Source of the DNA: Sphingopyxis sp.
GTDB taxonomy: Bacteria; Pseudomonadota; Alphaproteobacteria; Sphingomonadales; Sphingomonadaceae
Direction of reading: 5' to 3'
Assembly (NCBI GenBank): GCA_013821905.1
Contig: PNJO01000004.1
Location: forward strand, 1-55,740
Length of the DNA: 55,740 nt
In this document: piece after piece, positions 41,491 to 50,094 of the stretch
Position numbering within the stretch: position 1 is the stretch's first letter
How the letters are laid out: every line of letters begins with the position of its first letter
Made by a program: the position numbers and the translations under genes
The notes under the pieces: model-generated
Database searches by the model: none
What the model saw: the letters and a program-made list of their open reading frames with translations, nothing else
What the model was told of the DNA's origin: nothing

Positions 41491-42444
41491 TCAGGGCGCA
41501 ATCGCCAGCCCGTCGCCATTCTTCCCCGCCGCGATCCGCCGCAGCACCGCACCGCTTGCGACGTCGATCTCGGCGACCTTGTCGTGGCCCGTCTCGGCGG
41601 CATAGAGCCGCTTCGAATCGGGGCTGAACAGCAATGTCACCTGTCCCTTCGCCTGCTCGCCCGACACGGCGATCGTCTTCACCGGCGCGCGCGTTCCGGC
41701 GTCGAACAGGCTGATCGTGCCCGCGGCGATATTGCTCGTCGCGACCAGCTTGCCGTCGGGGCTCGCGAGCACGCGGATCGCGACCGGGTCGACCGGCTGC
41801 TCGGCGATCTTCTCGCCCTTCGCCGTATCCCAGACCGATACGCGCGGCGCGTCGAGATCGCCGACCCACAGCTCGCGCCCGCCCTTCGTCAGCGCCAGCC
41901 CCTCGGGTTTGCCGCTGACCGCCAGGTCGCGCAGCTTCCTGCCGTTCGCAAGGTCGAGCACGCTCACCGTCCCCGACCCGATATTGGCGGTATAGGCGGT
42001 GCGGTTGTCCGGCGCGACGACGACCATATGCGTGCCCTTCTGTCCCGTCGCAATCGACGTCACCGCCCCGTCCGGCGCGACCACCGCGACCGTTGCGCTG
42101 CCCTCGGTCGTCGCGACCAATCGCCCGTCGGACAGCCACAGCAGCCCGTGCGGCCGCTGGTTGGGGCTGAGGTCGATCGTCTTCAGCTTCGTCCGGCTGC
42201 CCAGGTCGAACACATCGATCGTCGTGCTGCCATAGGCGACGACCGCGGCCTGCCGGCCGTCGGGCGAGATCGCAATCTCATGCGGCATCTTCCCCGTCGG
42301 CAGCCGCGCCAGCTCGGCGCCGCTCCCCAGCGCGATGATGCTCAGCGTATCCTCGCCCTTGTTCCCGACGAGCAGGCTTTCGGCGGCCGCGGGCGCGGCA
42401 AGCGGGGGCAGGGCGCAAAGCGCGGCGGCAAGGGCGAGGCGCAT
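41491..42444 (-). CDS. YncE-like beta-propeller protein, exported
   Basis: A 317-residue protein with a signal peptide (to about residue 20, APAAAES) and repeated seven-bladed YVTN-type beta-propeller units (IALGSGAELARLPTGKMPHE, AISPDGRQAAVVAYGSTTID, VVAPDNRTAYTANIGSGTVS, LLFSPDSKRLYAAETGHDK). It probably scaffolds or binds ligands in the periplasm; no catalytic motif is seen. GGGAGA precedes the start. It is divergent from the peptide operon across 173 bp. The link between the two is unknown. Confidence 0.85.
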   Translation of the reverse strand: MRLALAAALCALPPLAAPAAAESLLVGNKGEDTLSIIALGSGAELARLPTGKMPHEIAISPDGRQAAVVAYGSTTIDVFDLGSRTKLKTIDLSPNQRPHGLLWLSDGRLVATTEGSATVAVVAPDGAVTSIATGQKGTHMVVVAPDNRTAYTANIGSGTVSVLDLANGRKLRDLAVSGKPEGLALTKGGRELWVGDLDAPRVSVWDTAKGEKIAEQPVDPVAIRVLASPDGKLVATSNIAAGTISLFDAGTRAPVKTIAVSGEQAKGQVTLLFSPDSKRLYAAETGHDKVAEIDVASGAVLRRIAAGKNGDGLAIAP

Positions 42445-42617
42445 GACATGTCTCCCGGTTGGTGTCGCGGTCAGCCTATCGGCCGCCCTGCGCCCGGCAA
42501 CCGGACTTCGACGAGCGACATCGGCGGCATTACGATAAGTTAACTGGCGCCGCGCGCGTGGTTGCCTAGCCTCGGTGCGGGCGGCGCATCCAGCCGTTTG
42601 TCTTGGAGGAGGGGATG

Positions 42618-42755
42618 ATGGAGTTGCCGTCGATCGATATCGATGCGGTGCCGGTGCTCGACACGGCGGTCGGCCTGTTCGGGTCGCTGCTCGCACATAC
42701 GGGGCCGTCGGTGTTCGAGGTCACCGTGACCGTCGTGCTGATCGTGTACGATTGA
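42618..42755 (+). CDS. Short peptide gene (45 aa), candidate precursor or membrane-active peptide
   Basis: A 45-residue frame starting MELPSIDIDAVPVLDTAV and ending SVFEVTVTVVLIVYD. It is preceded by a very strong ribosome binding site, GGAGGAGGGG, ending four bases before the tandem ATGATG (42615 or 42618). The N-terminal half is acidic and leader-like; the C-terminal half is hydrophobic and beta-prone with no Cys and no Lys or Arg. It sits 19 bp upstream of two coupled genes for cupin-like/HEAT proteins. A modified-peptide (RiPP-type) precursor, or a small partner of the two proteins, are the possibilities; neither is shown. Confidence 0.65.
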   Translation: MELPSIDIDAVPVLDTAVGLFGSLLAHTGPSVFEVTVTVVLIVYD

Positions 42756-42774
42756 CGCGCGGGCCTGCACCGCC

Positions 42775-43851
42775 ATGCCGTCAAGCACCTCGCGCCACGA
42801 TCATTTCCCGCGCGCCGACCGCGCGCGCCGCGACTCCAGGCGGCGCGCTGCGGCGGCGCTGCAGGCCGAATGGCAGGCGGCGGATGCGGCGCCCGGCGGT
42901 CTGCTCGCGGCGATGGCGGAGGTTCGTAACGCGCCGCCCGAAGCGGCGATCGAGCGCCTCCGGCCGTGGCTCGCCGACACCGGCTGGCTGCCCGCGCGTC
43001 TGGCAGCAGCGGTGGAGCTGCTTGCGGCCGATCCCTTCGCCCGTCCGCCGCTGCGCCTTGTCGGCGGCGGCGAAGAGACGGGCGGGCTTGTCCTCGCCGA
43101 ACAGGGCGCGATCCGGCTGACGCTCCAGTTCCGTCCTGCCGGCGGAGGCGATGCCCCACCCGCGACCGCGCTCTTCGTCCCCGGCGCTGCCGCGATCCGC
43201 GTGCTGGCCGGCGGCGGCGCCCGGATGGCGCTGCACCATGTCGCGGTCGGCGCGGCCGAAGCGGCCGGCGCCTTCACCGCGGCCACTGCCGCCCGCTGCC
43301 GCAGCGACGCGCCGCGCCCGCTCGCCGACGGCGAGATCCTGCATCTCGACACCGCGCGCAGCAGCTTCACGCTCGCCGGGGGAAGCGTCGACACCTTGCT
43401 CCTCGAACTCGCGGTCCAGCCGCCGTCGCCGCTGCCGATCCGCGCCCATGATCTGGCAAACGGACGGCTCGTCCACGTCAGCGCCTCGCGCCGCGACAGC
43501 AGCTTCCGCGCGATGGCGCTGACCGTGCTGCGACACTTCGGTCGCCGCGACGCCGTATCGCTGTTCGTCACCGAGGCGGCGAGCGAAGACTTCGCCGTGC
43601 GCTGGCACGCGATGCGCGAGCTCGTCGCGCTCGACGCCGCCGCGGCGCGGCCGCATCTCGCGGCGATGGCGGCGGGCGATCCGCATCCCGAAATCCGCCG
43701 CGCTGCCGCGGCAACCGCCATGCTCTTCTCCCTGCCTTCCGGTGAGACGGGGCGGGAGGGGGGTGGAGGGCCGGGGCCTTGCACAAGCCCGGCGCCCTCC
43801 ACCCCCGAACCGGCGCGGCATGATGGGACGCGCGCGCCATGCCCTGTCTGA
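42775..43851 (+). CDS. Cupin-like protein with HEAT-type C-terminal region (358 aa)
   Basis: A 358-residue protein I cannot assign to a named family. Residues about 1-75 are helical and Arg/Ala-rich. About 80-250 look beta-rich and cupin-like (GAIRLTLQFRPAGG, ARMALHHVAVG, GEILHLDTARSSFTLAGGSV). About 255-320 form HEAT-like helical pairs (FAVRWHAMRELVALDAAAAR, HPEIRRAAAATAMLF). The last 35 residues are a Gly/Pro/Ser tail read from a palindromic repeat. It overlaps the next gene by 13 bp, and both share the cupin-plus-HEAT plan. Confidence 0.65.
   Translation: MPSSTSRHDHFPRADRARRDSRRRAAAALQAEWQAADAAPGGLLAAMAEVRNAPPEAAIERLRPWLADTGWLPARLAAAVELLAADPFARPPLRLVGGGEETGGLVLAEQGAIRLTLQFRPAGGGDAPPATALFVPGAAAIRVLAGGGARMALHHVAVGAAEAAGAFTAATAARCRSDAPRPLADGEILHLDTARSSFTLAGGSVDTLLLELAVQPPSPLPIRAHDLANGRLVHVSASRRDSSFRAMALTVLRHFGRRDAVSLFVTEAASEDFAVRWHAMRELVALDAAAARPHLAAMAAGDPHPEIRRAAAATAMLFSLPSGETGREGGGGPGPCTSPAPSTPEPARHDGTRAPCPV
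43759..43806. repeat. Palindrome at the 3' end of the cupin/HEAT gene
   Basis: GGGGGTGGAGGG (from 43759) and CCCTCCACCCCC (ending 43806) flank further paired bases (CGGGG/CCGG, CTTG/CAAG). It is read as coding sequence and yields the low-complexity tail, so it looks like a repeat that inserted near the original stop. Confidence 0.65.
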
Positions 43852-44723
43852 TCGACCCGCCCGCCGGGCCGGTGCTCGATCTCGAGGAGGTCGCCGCGCG
43901 TCTCGACGAAAGCGGCGTCGACCTCGCCGACGAGGCGAGTGTCGCGTGCTGCGCCGGCCTGCTCGCGGGCCTTCAGCGCAACCGCGATTTTCTCGCCGGT
44001 CGCGTCGTCGCCGAACTCAAGGCAAGCTACGCCGACCAGCTCGAGGCCAACCGCTATTCGGCGCAGGTTTTCCTCCTCCACCGCAGCGCGCGCGGCTTCT
44101 ACCTGCGCGCCAACCTCTGGCCCGCCGCGACCGACGCTGTCTATGCCGCGAGCGGTCCCGCGACTTTCGCCTACGGCCTGCCGCACGACCATAATTTCCA
44201 CTTCCTCACCACCGGCTATTGGGGGCCGGGCTATGTCAGCGACTATTATGAATATGATGCGGACAGCGTCGACGGTCGCCTCGGCGAACCCCTGAGCCTC
44301 CGCTTTGTCGAGCGCAGCCAGCTGGGCGAGGGCCGGATGATGCTCTACCGCGCCCACCGCGACATCCACAGCCAGCTTCCGCCCGAACGCCTGTCGGTCA
44401 GCCTCAACATCATGGACGAGGGCGAGCACATTCCCTGGCGCGACCAATATATCGTCGATCTGGAACGCGGCACGATCGCCAGGCGCCCAACGCTGACCCC
44501 GGCAGAAATGCTCCTCCGCTGCGCCGTCCACCTGACCGACAATGGCAAGGATATTGCCGAACATTTCGCGAAAGCGCACCCCGTCCCCCGCGTCCGCGCC
44601 AACGCGATCGCGGCGCTGGCGGCTGTGGCGGAGGGCGAGGGGAGGGCGGCGGTGCTGGAGCGGGGGTTACGGGATGCCGATGCGCGGGTGCGGGATGATT
44701 GTGCGCGGTGGTTGGCAATTTAG
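43839..44723 (+). CDS. Cupin-like (three-His) protein with HEAT-type C-terminus (294 aa)
   Basis: A 294-residue protein of no named family known to me. Residues about 70-200 have a cysteine-dioxygenase-like cupin pattern: H116, H118 and H121 in LPHDHNFHF, E138 in YYEYD, then H173 and H177 in YRAHRDIHSQLPP. That is enough for a mononuclear metal site. Residues about 250-292 form a HEAT-like pair (PRVRANAIAALAAVAEGE, RDADARVRDDCARWLAI). It is translationally coupled to the preceding cupin/HEAT gene. A metal-dependent oxygenase or modifying enzyme acting on the 45-residue peptide is a reasonable guess. Confidence 0.7.
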   Translation: MPCLIDPPAGPVLDLEEVAARLDESGVDLADEASVACCAGLLAGLQRNRDFLAGRVVAELKASYADQLEANRYSAQVFLLHRSARGFYLRANLWPAATDAVYAASGPATFAYGLPHDHNFHFLTTGYWGPGYVSDYYEYDADSVDGRLGEPLSLRFVERSQLGEGRMMLYRAHRDIHSQLPPERLSVSLNIMDEGEHIPWRDQYIVDLERGTIARRPTLTPAEMLLRCAVHLTDNGKDIAEHFAKAHPVPRVRANAIAALAAVAEGEGRAAVLERGLRDADARVRDDCARWLAI

Positions 44724-44732
44724 TCCAAACTA

Positions 44733-45527
44733 CTAATGCCGATAATTTCGTATCGCCCGCTCATCCAAATCTTCGGCTGGGACGAGTTTGTAATGGCGCT
44801 CTTCCACGACGCGTAGCTCATCGTCTTGCAGTGTGAGTTCGAACATCGCCACAACTCCGCCTTCCATGAATTGCACCGAAATTGCGCGGCAGCGCATCCC
44901 ATTAAAGCGTTGTTCTACAAATCGGATATCTTGCGTCGTTTGGACCACCCCGATCTGATCGTTACCGCCTTTCGCCTGAACTGGAATGGCATAATGGCAA
45001 CCATCCCGATCGAGCCCTACATAGAGCTCGTCGATCTCGATCTGGCCAATTCCATCGACCGTGGTACGCAAATGATTCTGCAAGCTATACGTGGTGATCC
45101 CCAGAAATGTGTCGATCAGGCGATTGTAGCGGACTATTGCCAGCAATGCTTGCTCATCGTCGAGCGCGTAAGCGCGTATCAGCTCAGGCGTTGCGTCGGG
45201 TATCGATACGACAACCAGATCGTCACGTGGGATAATTCGCGTCGCTTTGACCAGACGGAAACGATAACGGGATCGACCCGCTCCTTCGATGATCCACTCT
45301 CGTCCGCCCGTTTGCGTTTCCAATATCTTTTCCGGAAGTGCGGTGCGGTATCGTATCGCATAAACGACATCGCCGATGTTTCTCGGTAGGTGGATCCCCA
45401 ATTGGACTGCCTTGGACTCAATCTCCGTTCGTTCGAATTCGAACGACGTGATTTCAGCGTTCCAATGATCGAAAAATATTGCTTCGATCAGGGCCTTATA
45501 TCGATTTTGTCCGCGCGGTTCAGGCAT
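44733..45527 (-). CDS. Putative restriction endonuclease, PD-(D/E)xK-like
   Basis: A 264-residue protein in visibly AT-richer DNA. A PD-(D/E)xK-like core can be drawn: IGQIEIDELYVGLDRDG, a following strand, then AIPVQAKGGND, with acidic residues and the Q-x-K end. The position downstream of a C5-cytosine methyltransferase supports the role of its partner nuclease. I chose the ATG at 45527 (MPEPRGQN), which overlaps the methyltransferase stop by 8 bp; a GTG at 45590 would add 21 residues. No named restriction enzyme is recognised, and the recognition site is unknown. Confidence 0.65.
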   Translation of the reverse strand: MPEPRGQNRYKALIEAIFFDHWNAEITSFEFERTEIESKAVQLGIHLPRNIGDVVYAIRYRTALPEKILETQTGGREWIIEGAGRSRYRFRLVKATRIIPRDDLVVVSIPDATPELIRAYALDDEQALLAIVRYNRLIDTFLGITTYSLQNHLRTTVDGIGQIEIDELYVGLDRDGCHYAIPVQAKGGNDQIGVVQTTQDIRFVEQRFNGMRCRAISVQFMEGGVVAMFELTLQDDELRVVEERHYKLVPAEDLDERAIRNYRH

Positions 45528-46857
45528 AGGCCGATTGCTTGTCGTCGAGGTTCGATTCTTCAATATCAGTTTGTTTTCTTTTGGTTGCACCGCTTTTTCG
45601 GTCCCGTTTGGACGGGATCGCTACTACGCCGAAATGTTCGGCCGCTTGAGACAGATTCATCCGCAATAATGAGCTGTTACCAAGCGCGATTGTTCCGAAC
45701 GGTCGTTCCGGTAATGCGCCCATTGCTTTCAGAACTTGCGATGCAACTTTACGTGCTAAAGGAGGAGGTACCGAATTTCCGATCTGCCGCGCTCCATGCC
45801 ATTTGGTCTCATTGAACCGAAACCAGTCCGGATAGCCGTGCAAGCGTGCCATTTCCCGAACTGTAACACAGCGCGGATGTTGGTGATGAATAGGTCGAGG
45901 ACTTGTAAAGGCACCTCGCGCGCCATCGGTTCCGGCGCGTAACGTATTGCTTAAACCATTGGGCGCGAGCTTGTAAAACCGCGATACCGGTTCGGTTTCG
46001 CCGCCGATCGTAGCGGAGAAGCGCCGTCGCGATATATGGGTATGTTCGGTTCTTGTGCTCGAGGTTAGCAGCGAAGGATCCCATTCGCGAACGTAACCGT
46101 AGTGCCAAGCATCGTTGGTTAGGCAACGAAGCTCGCCGGCATAGATACTCGGCTCGCCCCATGCCTCCGGTCGAACTTCGTCTGTATGGGTTAGCTCATC
46201 GAACAGGTCGGCGTCGGGAATATCGGACAACGCGTCGAAAGCAGTCGGCCCCACGGGAAGTGTGGCCGGAGCCTTGCCCCGACCATCGGCCGCTTTGGTC
46301 GTTTGCTGTGGATAGCTAGGCAGAGCTTTCGGCCGCCTCGCACCGTAAAGAAATAGACGTTCCCGATGCTGGGGGACGCCGAAGTGTGCGGCATCGAGCA
46401 CGCGCCAAGGGGAGAGGACATCGTAGCCGAATTCGTCCGCTGTGGCCACGATCTCGTCCAAGAACTGGCGATGTCGGCCAATCGTTAAACCTTTGACGTT
46501 CTCGAAGACGAAGTAGTTGGCTTCGAGTTCGGCAACTATGCGCAGAAAGTCCCGCACAAGTGCATTGCGCGGGTCGTCGAGGGCGCGTTGGCCGATCATG
46601 GAAAAGCCTTGGCATGGAGCTCCTCCGAAAACTACATCGACACGCCTTTTACCAATTCCAGCCGCCACACGAATTTCGCTTCCCGTCAATCCGACGACCG
46701 AGCGCGGCATCACGGCGCAATGTGGGAAGTTAAATTTATGGACAGCGCAGTGAACGGGGTCGATCTCCACCGCAGCAACGATATCGAAACCAGCTTGTTC
46801 AAAGCCAAGACTCATCCCGCCAGCCCCGGCGAAAAGGTCGATCCCGATAGGTCTCAT
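45520..46857 (-). CDS. DNA (cytosine-5-)-methyltransferase
   Basis: A 445-residue C5-methyltransferase. Motif I is LFAGAGGMSLGFEQAGF, motif IV GGAPCQGFS with the catalytic Cys, motif VI FENVKGL, motif VIII QHRERLFLYG, motif IX REMARLHGYPDWF and motif X QIGNSVPPPLA. The target-recognition region lies between VIII and IX. About 70 residues beyond motif X are Lys/Arg-rich and not part of the core. It protects host DNA from the nuclease encoded after it. Composition is AT-rich relative to the flanks, consistent with transfer. Confidence 0.95.
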   Translation of the reverse strand: MRPIGIDLFAGAGGMSLGFEQAGFDIVAAVEIDPVHCAVHKFNFPHCAVMPRSVVGLTGSEIRVAAGIGKRRVDVVFGGAPCQGFSMIGQRALDDPRNALVRDFLRIVAELEANYFVFENVKGLTIGRHRQFLDEIVATADEFGYDVLSPWRVLDAAHFGVPQHRERLFLYGARRPKALPSYPQQTTKAADGRGKAPATLPVGPTAFDALSDIPDADLFDELTHTDEVRPEAWGEPSIYAGELRCLTNDAWHYGYVREWDPSLLTSSTRTEHTHISRRRFSATIGGETEPVSRFYKLAPNGLSNTLRAGTDGARGAFTSPRPIHHQHPRCVTVREMARLHGYPDWFRFNETKWHGARQIGNSVPPPLARKVASQVLKAMGALPERPFGTIALGNSSLLRMNLSQAAEHFGVVAIPSKRDRKSGATKRKQTDIEESNLDDKQSAYA

Positions 46858-46901
46858 TTCAAACTCCCTTCGAATCTCATGAATGGGTCGTAGCAGAACA
46901 T

Positions 46902-47339
46902 TTAGGGAATGTCGATCGAATTTGTCGGCCCCAGAAATTTCTGCAATCTATCCGTAAGGGCTTGATTATCCTTTAGTTCGCATTGCCAAACCTCGTCGAC
47001 GGACCAGCCAAGCTTCTCCAGTTCGGACCGGTTCTCGGCATCGCGCGCGCGGTTTCGCTCAATCTTGTCTTGCCAGAACTGGATGTTGGATTTTGGCAGC
47101 TTCCCGATACGGCAACCATGCCCGTGCCAGAAGCAGCCGTGAACGAATATGGCCTTGCGCCGACGCTTGAAAACGATGTCCGGCTTCCCCGGCAACTCTT
47201 TCCTATGAAGGCGAAAGCGATAGCCCAGCTTATGGAGTAAAGACCTTACTTCGATTTCGGGCTTGGTATTTTTCGCACGAACCCTCGCCATCAATCGGCT
47301 GCGACTATCTGCTGATCGGTTGTCCATCGTTACGAGCAT
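46902..47339 (-). CDS. vsr: Very short patch repair endonuclease Vsr
   Basis: A 145-residue Vsr that nicks 5' of T:G mismatches formed by deamination of 5-methylcytosine. It carries RSRLMARVRAKNTKPEIEVR, the catalytic Asp in GKPDIVFK, and FVHGCFWHGHGC with the catalytic and zinc-binding residues. It is the first gene of the island, 44 bp upstream of the methyltransferase gene, the usual pairing. The start may be ATG 47339 or ATG 47327 (MDNRSADS); neither has a strong ribosome binding site. Confidence 0.95.
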   Translation of the reverse strand: MLVTMDNRSADSRSRLMARVRAKNTKPEIEVRSLLHKLGYRFRLHRKELPGKPDIVFKRRRKAIFVHGCFWHGHGCRIGKLPKSNIQFWQDKIERNRARDAENRSELEKLGWSVDEVWQCELKDNQALTDRLQKFLGPTNSIDIP

Positions 47340-47664
47340 ACACCTGCCGAGGCCGCGCTACACCCTTGCACTCAGGCTACCTGTCCCATCATAGGCTCGT
47401 AGCGACACGCTCTCCTCTTCTCCGCGCCCTCAGCACCCCGCCAAAAACCCCTTTCCTACATTATCCCGCCATGCCAGCCTCCCGGTCATGGCCTTGCCCC
47501 CCATCACGCTCCCCACCCCGTCGCGCCAGCCGGGTCCGCGATGGGGAGGGAAACAAGAGGGGTACGTGCCGTGACCTTTGTGACCTTCCGACGAAATTGC
47601 CCGTCCTGCGACGCGCTGTCAGTCACTGCTGACAGCGCCGCAAACCCCTGCTAGTGCGCCGCGC
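47340..47664. other. 325-bp intergenic region between vsr and lepA
   Basis: No gene is supported here. It is pyrimidine-rich on the plus strand (runs of CCCC) in its middle part and holds the inverted repeat GCGCTGTCAG-TCACTG-CTGACAGCGC at 47613-47638, 27 bp before lepA. The first part probably carries the vsr promoter and the last part the lepA promoter. The composition change marks the right edge of the restriction-modification island. Confidence 0.6.
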
Positions 47665-49488
47665 ATGACCACGCCTCTTTCGCACATCCGCAATTTTTCG
47701 ATCATCGCCCATATCGACCACGGGAAATCCACGCTCGCCGACCGGCTGATCCAGTTCACCGGCGGGCTCACCGAGCGCGAGATGTCGGCGCAGGTGCTCG
47801 ACAATATGGATATCGAGAAGGAACGCGGGATCACGATCAAGGCGCAGACGGTGCGCCTGAAGTACAAGGCGCACGACGGCGAGACCTATGAGCTCAACCT
47901 CATGGACACGCCCGGCCACGTCGACTTCGCTTATGAAGTGTCGCGCTCGCTCGCCGCGTGCGAGGGCGCGCTGCTCGTCGTCGATGCGGCGCAGGGGGTC
48001 GAGGCGCAGACGCTGGCGAACGTCTATCAGTCGATCGAGCATGACCACGAGATCGTCCCCGTCATCAACAAGATCGACCTGCCAGCCGCCGACGTCGACA
48101 AGGTGAAGGCCGAGATCGAGGATATCATCGGTCTGCCCGCCGACGACGCCGTGCTCGCCAGCGCCAAGTCGGGCATCGGCATCGAGGAAGCGCTCGAAGC
48201 GATCGTCAGGAAGATCCCGCCGCCGAAGGGTGACGCGTCGGCGCCGCTCGTCGCGATGCTCGTCGACAGCTGGTACGACCCTTATCTCGGTGTCGTCATC
48301 CTCGTCCGCGTCGTCGACGGCGTGCTGAAGAAGGGTCAGCAGATCAAGTTCATGCAGGCGGGCACCACCCACCTGATCGACCGCGTCGGCTGCTTCACGC
48401 CGAAGCGCGAGGAGCTGACCGAGATCGGCCCCGGCGAGATCGGCTTCATCACCGCGCAGATCAAGGACGTCGCGCAGGCGCGCGTCGGCGACACCGTGAC
48501 CGACGCGAAGAAACCCGCCGCGGCGCCGCTGCCGGGGTTCAAGGAGGTCCAGCCGGTCGTCTTCTGCGGCCTGTTCCCGACCGACGCGAACGATTTCGAG
48601 AAATTGCGCGAAAGCATCCAGAAGCTCCGCCTCAACGACGCCTCGTTCAGCTTCGAGATGGAGACGAGCGCCGCGCTCGGTTTCGGCTTCCGCTGCGGCT
48701 TCCTGGGCCTGCTGCACCTCGAGATCATTCAGGAGCGGCTGACCCGCGAGTACGACCTCGACCTGATCACCACCGCGCCGTCGGTGGTGTACAAATTGAA
48801 GCTCACCCGGTCGAAGGATGGTGGCCCGACCGAAATGGAGCTGCACAACCCCGCCGACATGCCCGACCCGAACCGGATCGAGGAAATCGAGGAGCCGTGG
48901 ATCGAGGCGGTGATCTATGTCCCCGACGAATATCTGGGTTCGATCCTCAAGCTCTGCCAGGATCGCCGCGGCATCCAGAAGAATCTGACCTATGTGGGCG
49001 GCCGCGCGCAGATCACCTACGAACTGCCGCTCAACGAGGTGGTGTTCGATTTCTACGACCGGCTGAAGAGCATCAGTCGCGGCTATGCGTCGTTCGACTA
49101 TCACCAGATCGGCCACCGCCCCGGCGACCTCGTCAAGATGAGCATCCTCGTCAACAACGAGCCGGTCGATGCGCTGAGCATGATCGTCCACCGCGGCAGC
49201 GCCGAGGCGCGCGGCCGCGGCATGTGCGAGCGGCTCAAGGACCTGATCCCGCGCCACATGTTCAAGATCCCGATCCAGGCGGCGATCGGCGGCAAGGTGA
49301 TCGCCCGCGAAACCATCGCCGCGCTGCGCAAGGACGTGACCGCCAAATGCTACGGCGGCGACGCGACCCGCAAGAAGAAGCTTCTCGAAAAGCAGAAGGA
49401 GGGCAAGAAGCGGATGCGCGAATATGGCAATGTCAACATCCCGCAGGAAGCGTTCATCGCCGCGCTGCGGATGGGTGACGATGCCTGA
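47665..49488 (+). CDS. lepA: Elongation factor 4 (LepA)
   Basis: A 607-residue translational GTPase that acts on stalled or mis-translocated ribosomes. G1 is AHIDHGKST near residue 15, G3 DTPGHVDF, G4 NKIDLP and G5 SAKSGIG. The LepA-specific C-terminal domain is present ([19 protein letters not shown], then [16 protein letters not shown]). Length is normal. It stands alone. Confidence 0.98.
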   Translation: MTTPLSHIRNFSIIAHIDHGKSTLADRLIQFTGGLTEREMSAQVLDNMDIEKERGITIKAQTVRLKYKAHDGETYELNLMDTPGHVDFAYEVSRSLAACEGALLVVDAAQGVEAQTLANVYQSIEHDHEIVPVINKIDLPAADVDKVKAEIEDIIGLPADDAVLASAKSGIGIEEALEAIVRKIPPPKGDASAPLVAMLVDSWYDPYLGVVILVRVVDGVLKKGQQIKFMQAGTTHLIDRVGCFTPKREELTEIGPGEIGFITAQIKDVAQARVGDTVTDAKKPAAAPLPGFKEVQPVVFCGLFPTDANDFEKLRESIQKLRLNDASFSFEMETSAALGFGFRCGFLGLLHLEIIQERLTREYDLDLITTAPSVVYKLKLTRSKDGGPTEMELHNPADMPDPNRIEEIEEPWIEAVIYVPDEYLGSILKLCQDRRGIQKNLTYVGGRAQITYELPLNEVVFDFYDRLKSISRGYASFDYHQIGHRPGDLVKMSILVNNEPVDALSMIVHRGSAEARGRGMCERLKDLIPRHMFKIPIQAAIGGKVIARETIAALRKDVTAKCYGGDATRKKKLLEKQKEGKKRMREYGNVNIPQEAFIAALRMGDDA

Positions 49489-49570
49489 CGGGGCGGGCCG
49501 CGCTCCCGGTTGAGGGGGTGCGGTGCGGGGCATTCGCCGGTTGATCGCGGCAGGGGTCGCCGTGAAATTG

Positions 49571-49936
49571 TTACATTTCGATAAGGATCCGCACCTTCGA
49601 CGGACTGGTGCCCGCGGCGCTGGCGATCTCGGCACGCATGCGGGCGATGAGTTGCGGCAGGCTGGCAACGTTGCGCGCGACCTCGGCCCCGATCAGCTCG
49701 GCGAGCGCGATGTCGAGCAAAGGGGCGAGCGATTGCAGCCGCGCCGCCTTGGGCCGCGAGCGGTCATGCTCCCAATAGCTGACGGTTGCGACAGTAACGC
49801 CGAGCCGTTCGGCGAGCTGCGTCTGGGTCATCCCGCGCGCGCGGCGCAGGCGCGCGAGGCGTGTGCCGAGCGTTTCGGGACGGTCGGGACCGGCGGCTGC
49901 CGAAGCGGGAGCAGGCAGGGGGTGGAGAGGGGGCAC
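49571..49936 (-). CDS. XRE family transcriptional regulator
   Basis: A 121-residue protein with a Cro/C1-type HTH (LGTRLARLRRARGMTQTQLA, ERLGVTVATVSYWEHDRSRP, about residues 23-63), then a helical C-terminus. An 18-bp perfect palindrome 40 bp upstream of its start is a likely autoregulatory operator. It is divergent from a GNAT gene. Regulated genes are unknown. Confidence 0.85.
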   Translation of the reverse strand: MPPLHPLPAPASAAAGPDRPETLGTRLARLRRARGMTQTQLAERLGVTVATVSYWEHDRSRPKAARLQSLAPLLDIALAELIGAEVARNVASLPQLIARMRAEIASAAGTSPSKVRILIEM

Positions 49937-49975
49937 CGGAAAATCGAACCTCGCGACACTGGTTCAGGAAAATTC

Positions 49976-49993
49976 AATTTAACATGTTAAATT
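49976..49993. promoter_or_regulatory. Perfect 18-bp palindrome, candidate XRE operator
   Basis: AATTTAACATGTTAAATT lies between the divergent XRE and GNAT genes, in a short AT-rich stretch. Odds of a perfect 18-bp dyad there by chance are low. Confidence 0.55.
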
Positions 49994-49994
49994 T

Positions 49995-50019
49995 CTTGGG
50001 ACTTTCATCCTGTCCCAAG
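49995..50019. repeat. Short inverted repeat next to the XRE operator
   Basis: CTTGGGAC (49995-50002) and GTCCCAAG (50012-50019) flank TTTCATCCT. It could be a second operator or a leader hairpin. Confidence 0.45.
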
Positions 50020-50094
50020 TGGCCAAAACCCCGGCGCGGGCGGTGTTTGTCAATCGCGGTGGCGACCTGTATCGTCACGTGATTGGGGATTGCG

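Noticed and set aside
43839-44723. Transposase
   Set aside because: No DDE, Y1 or HTH features and no terminal inverted repeats; His/Glu pattern fits a cupin fold better.
47623-49668. 681-codon antisense frame over lepA
   Set aside because: Compositional shadow; lepA is unambiguous.
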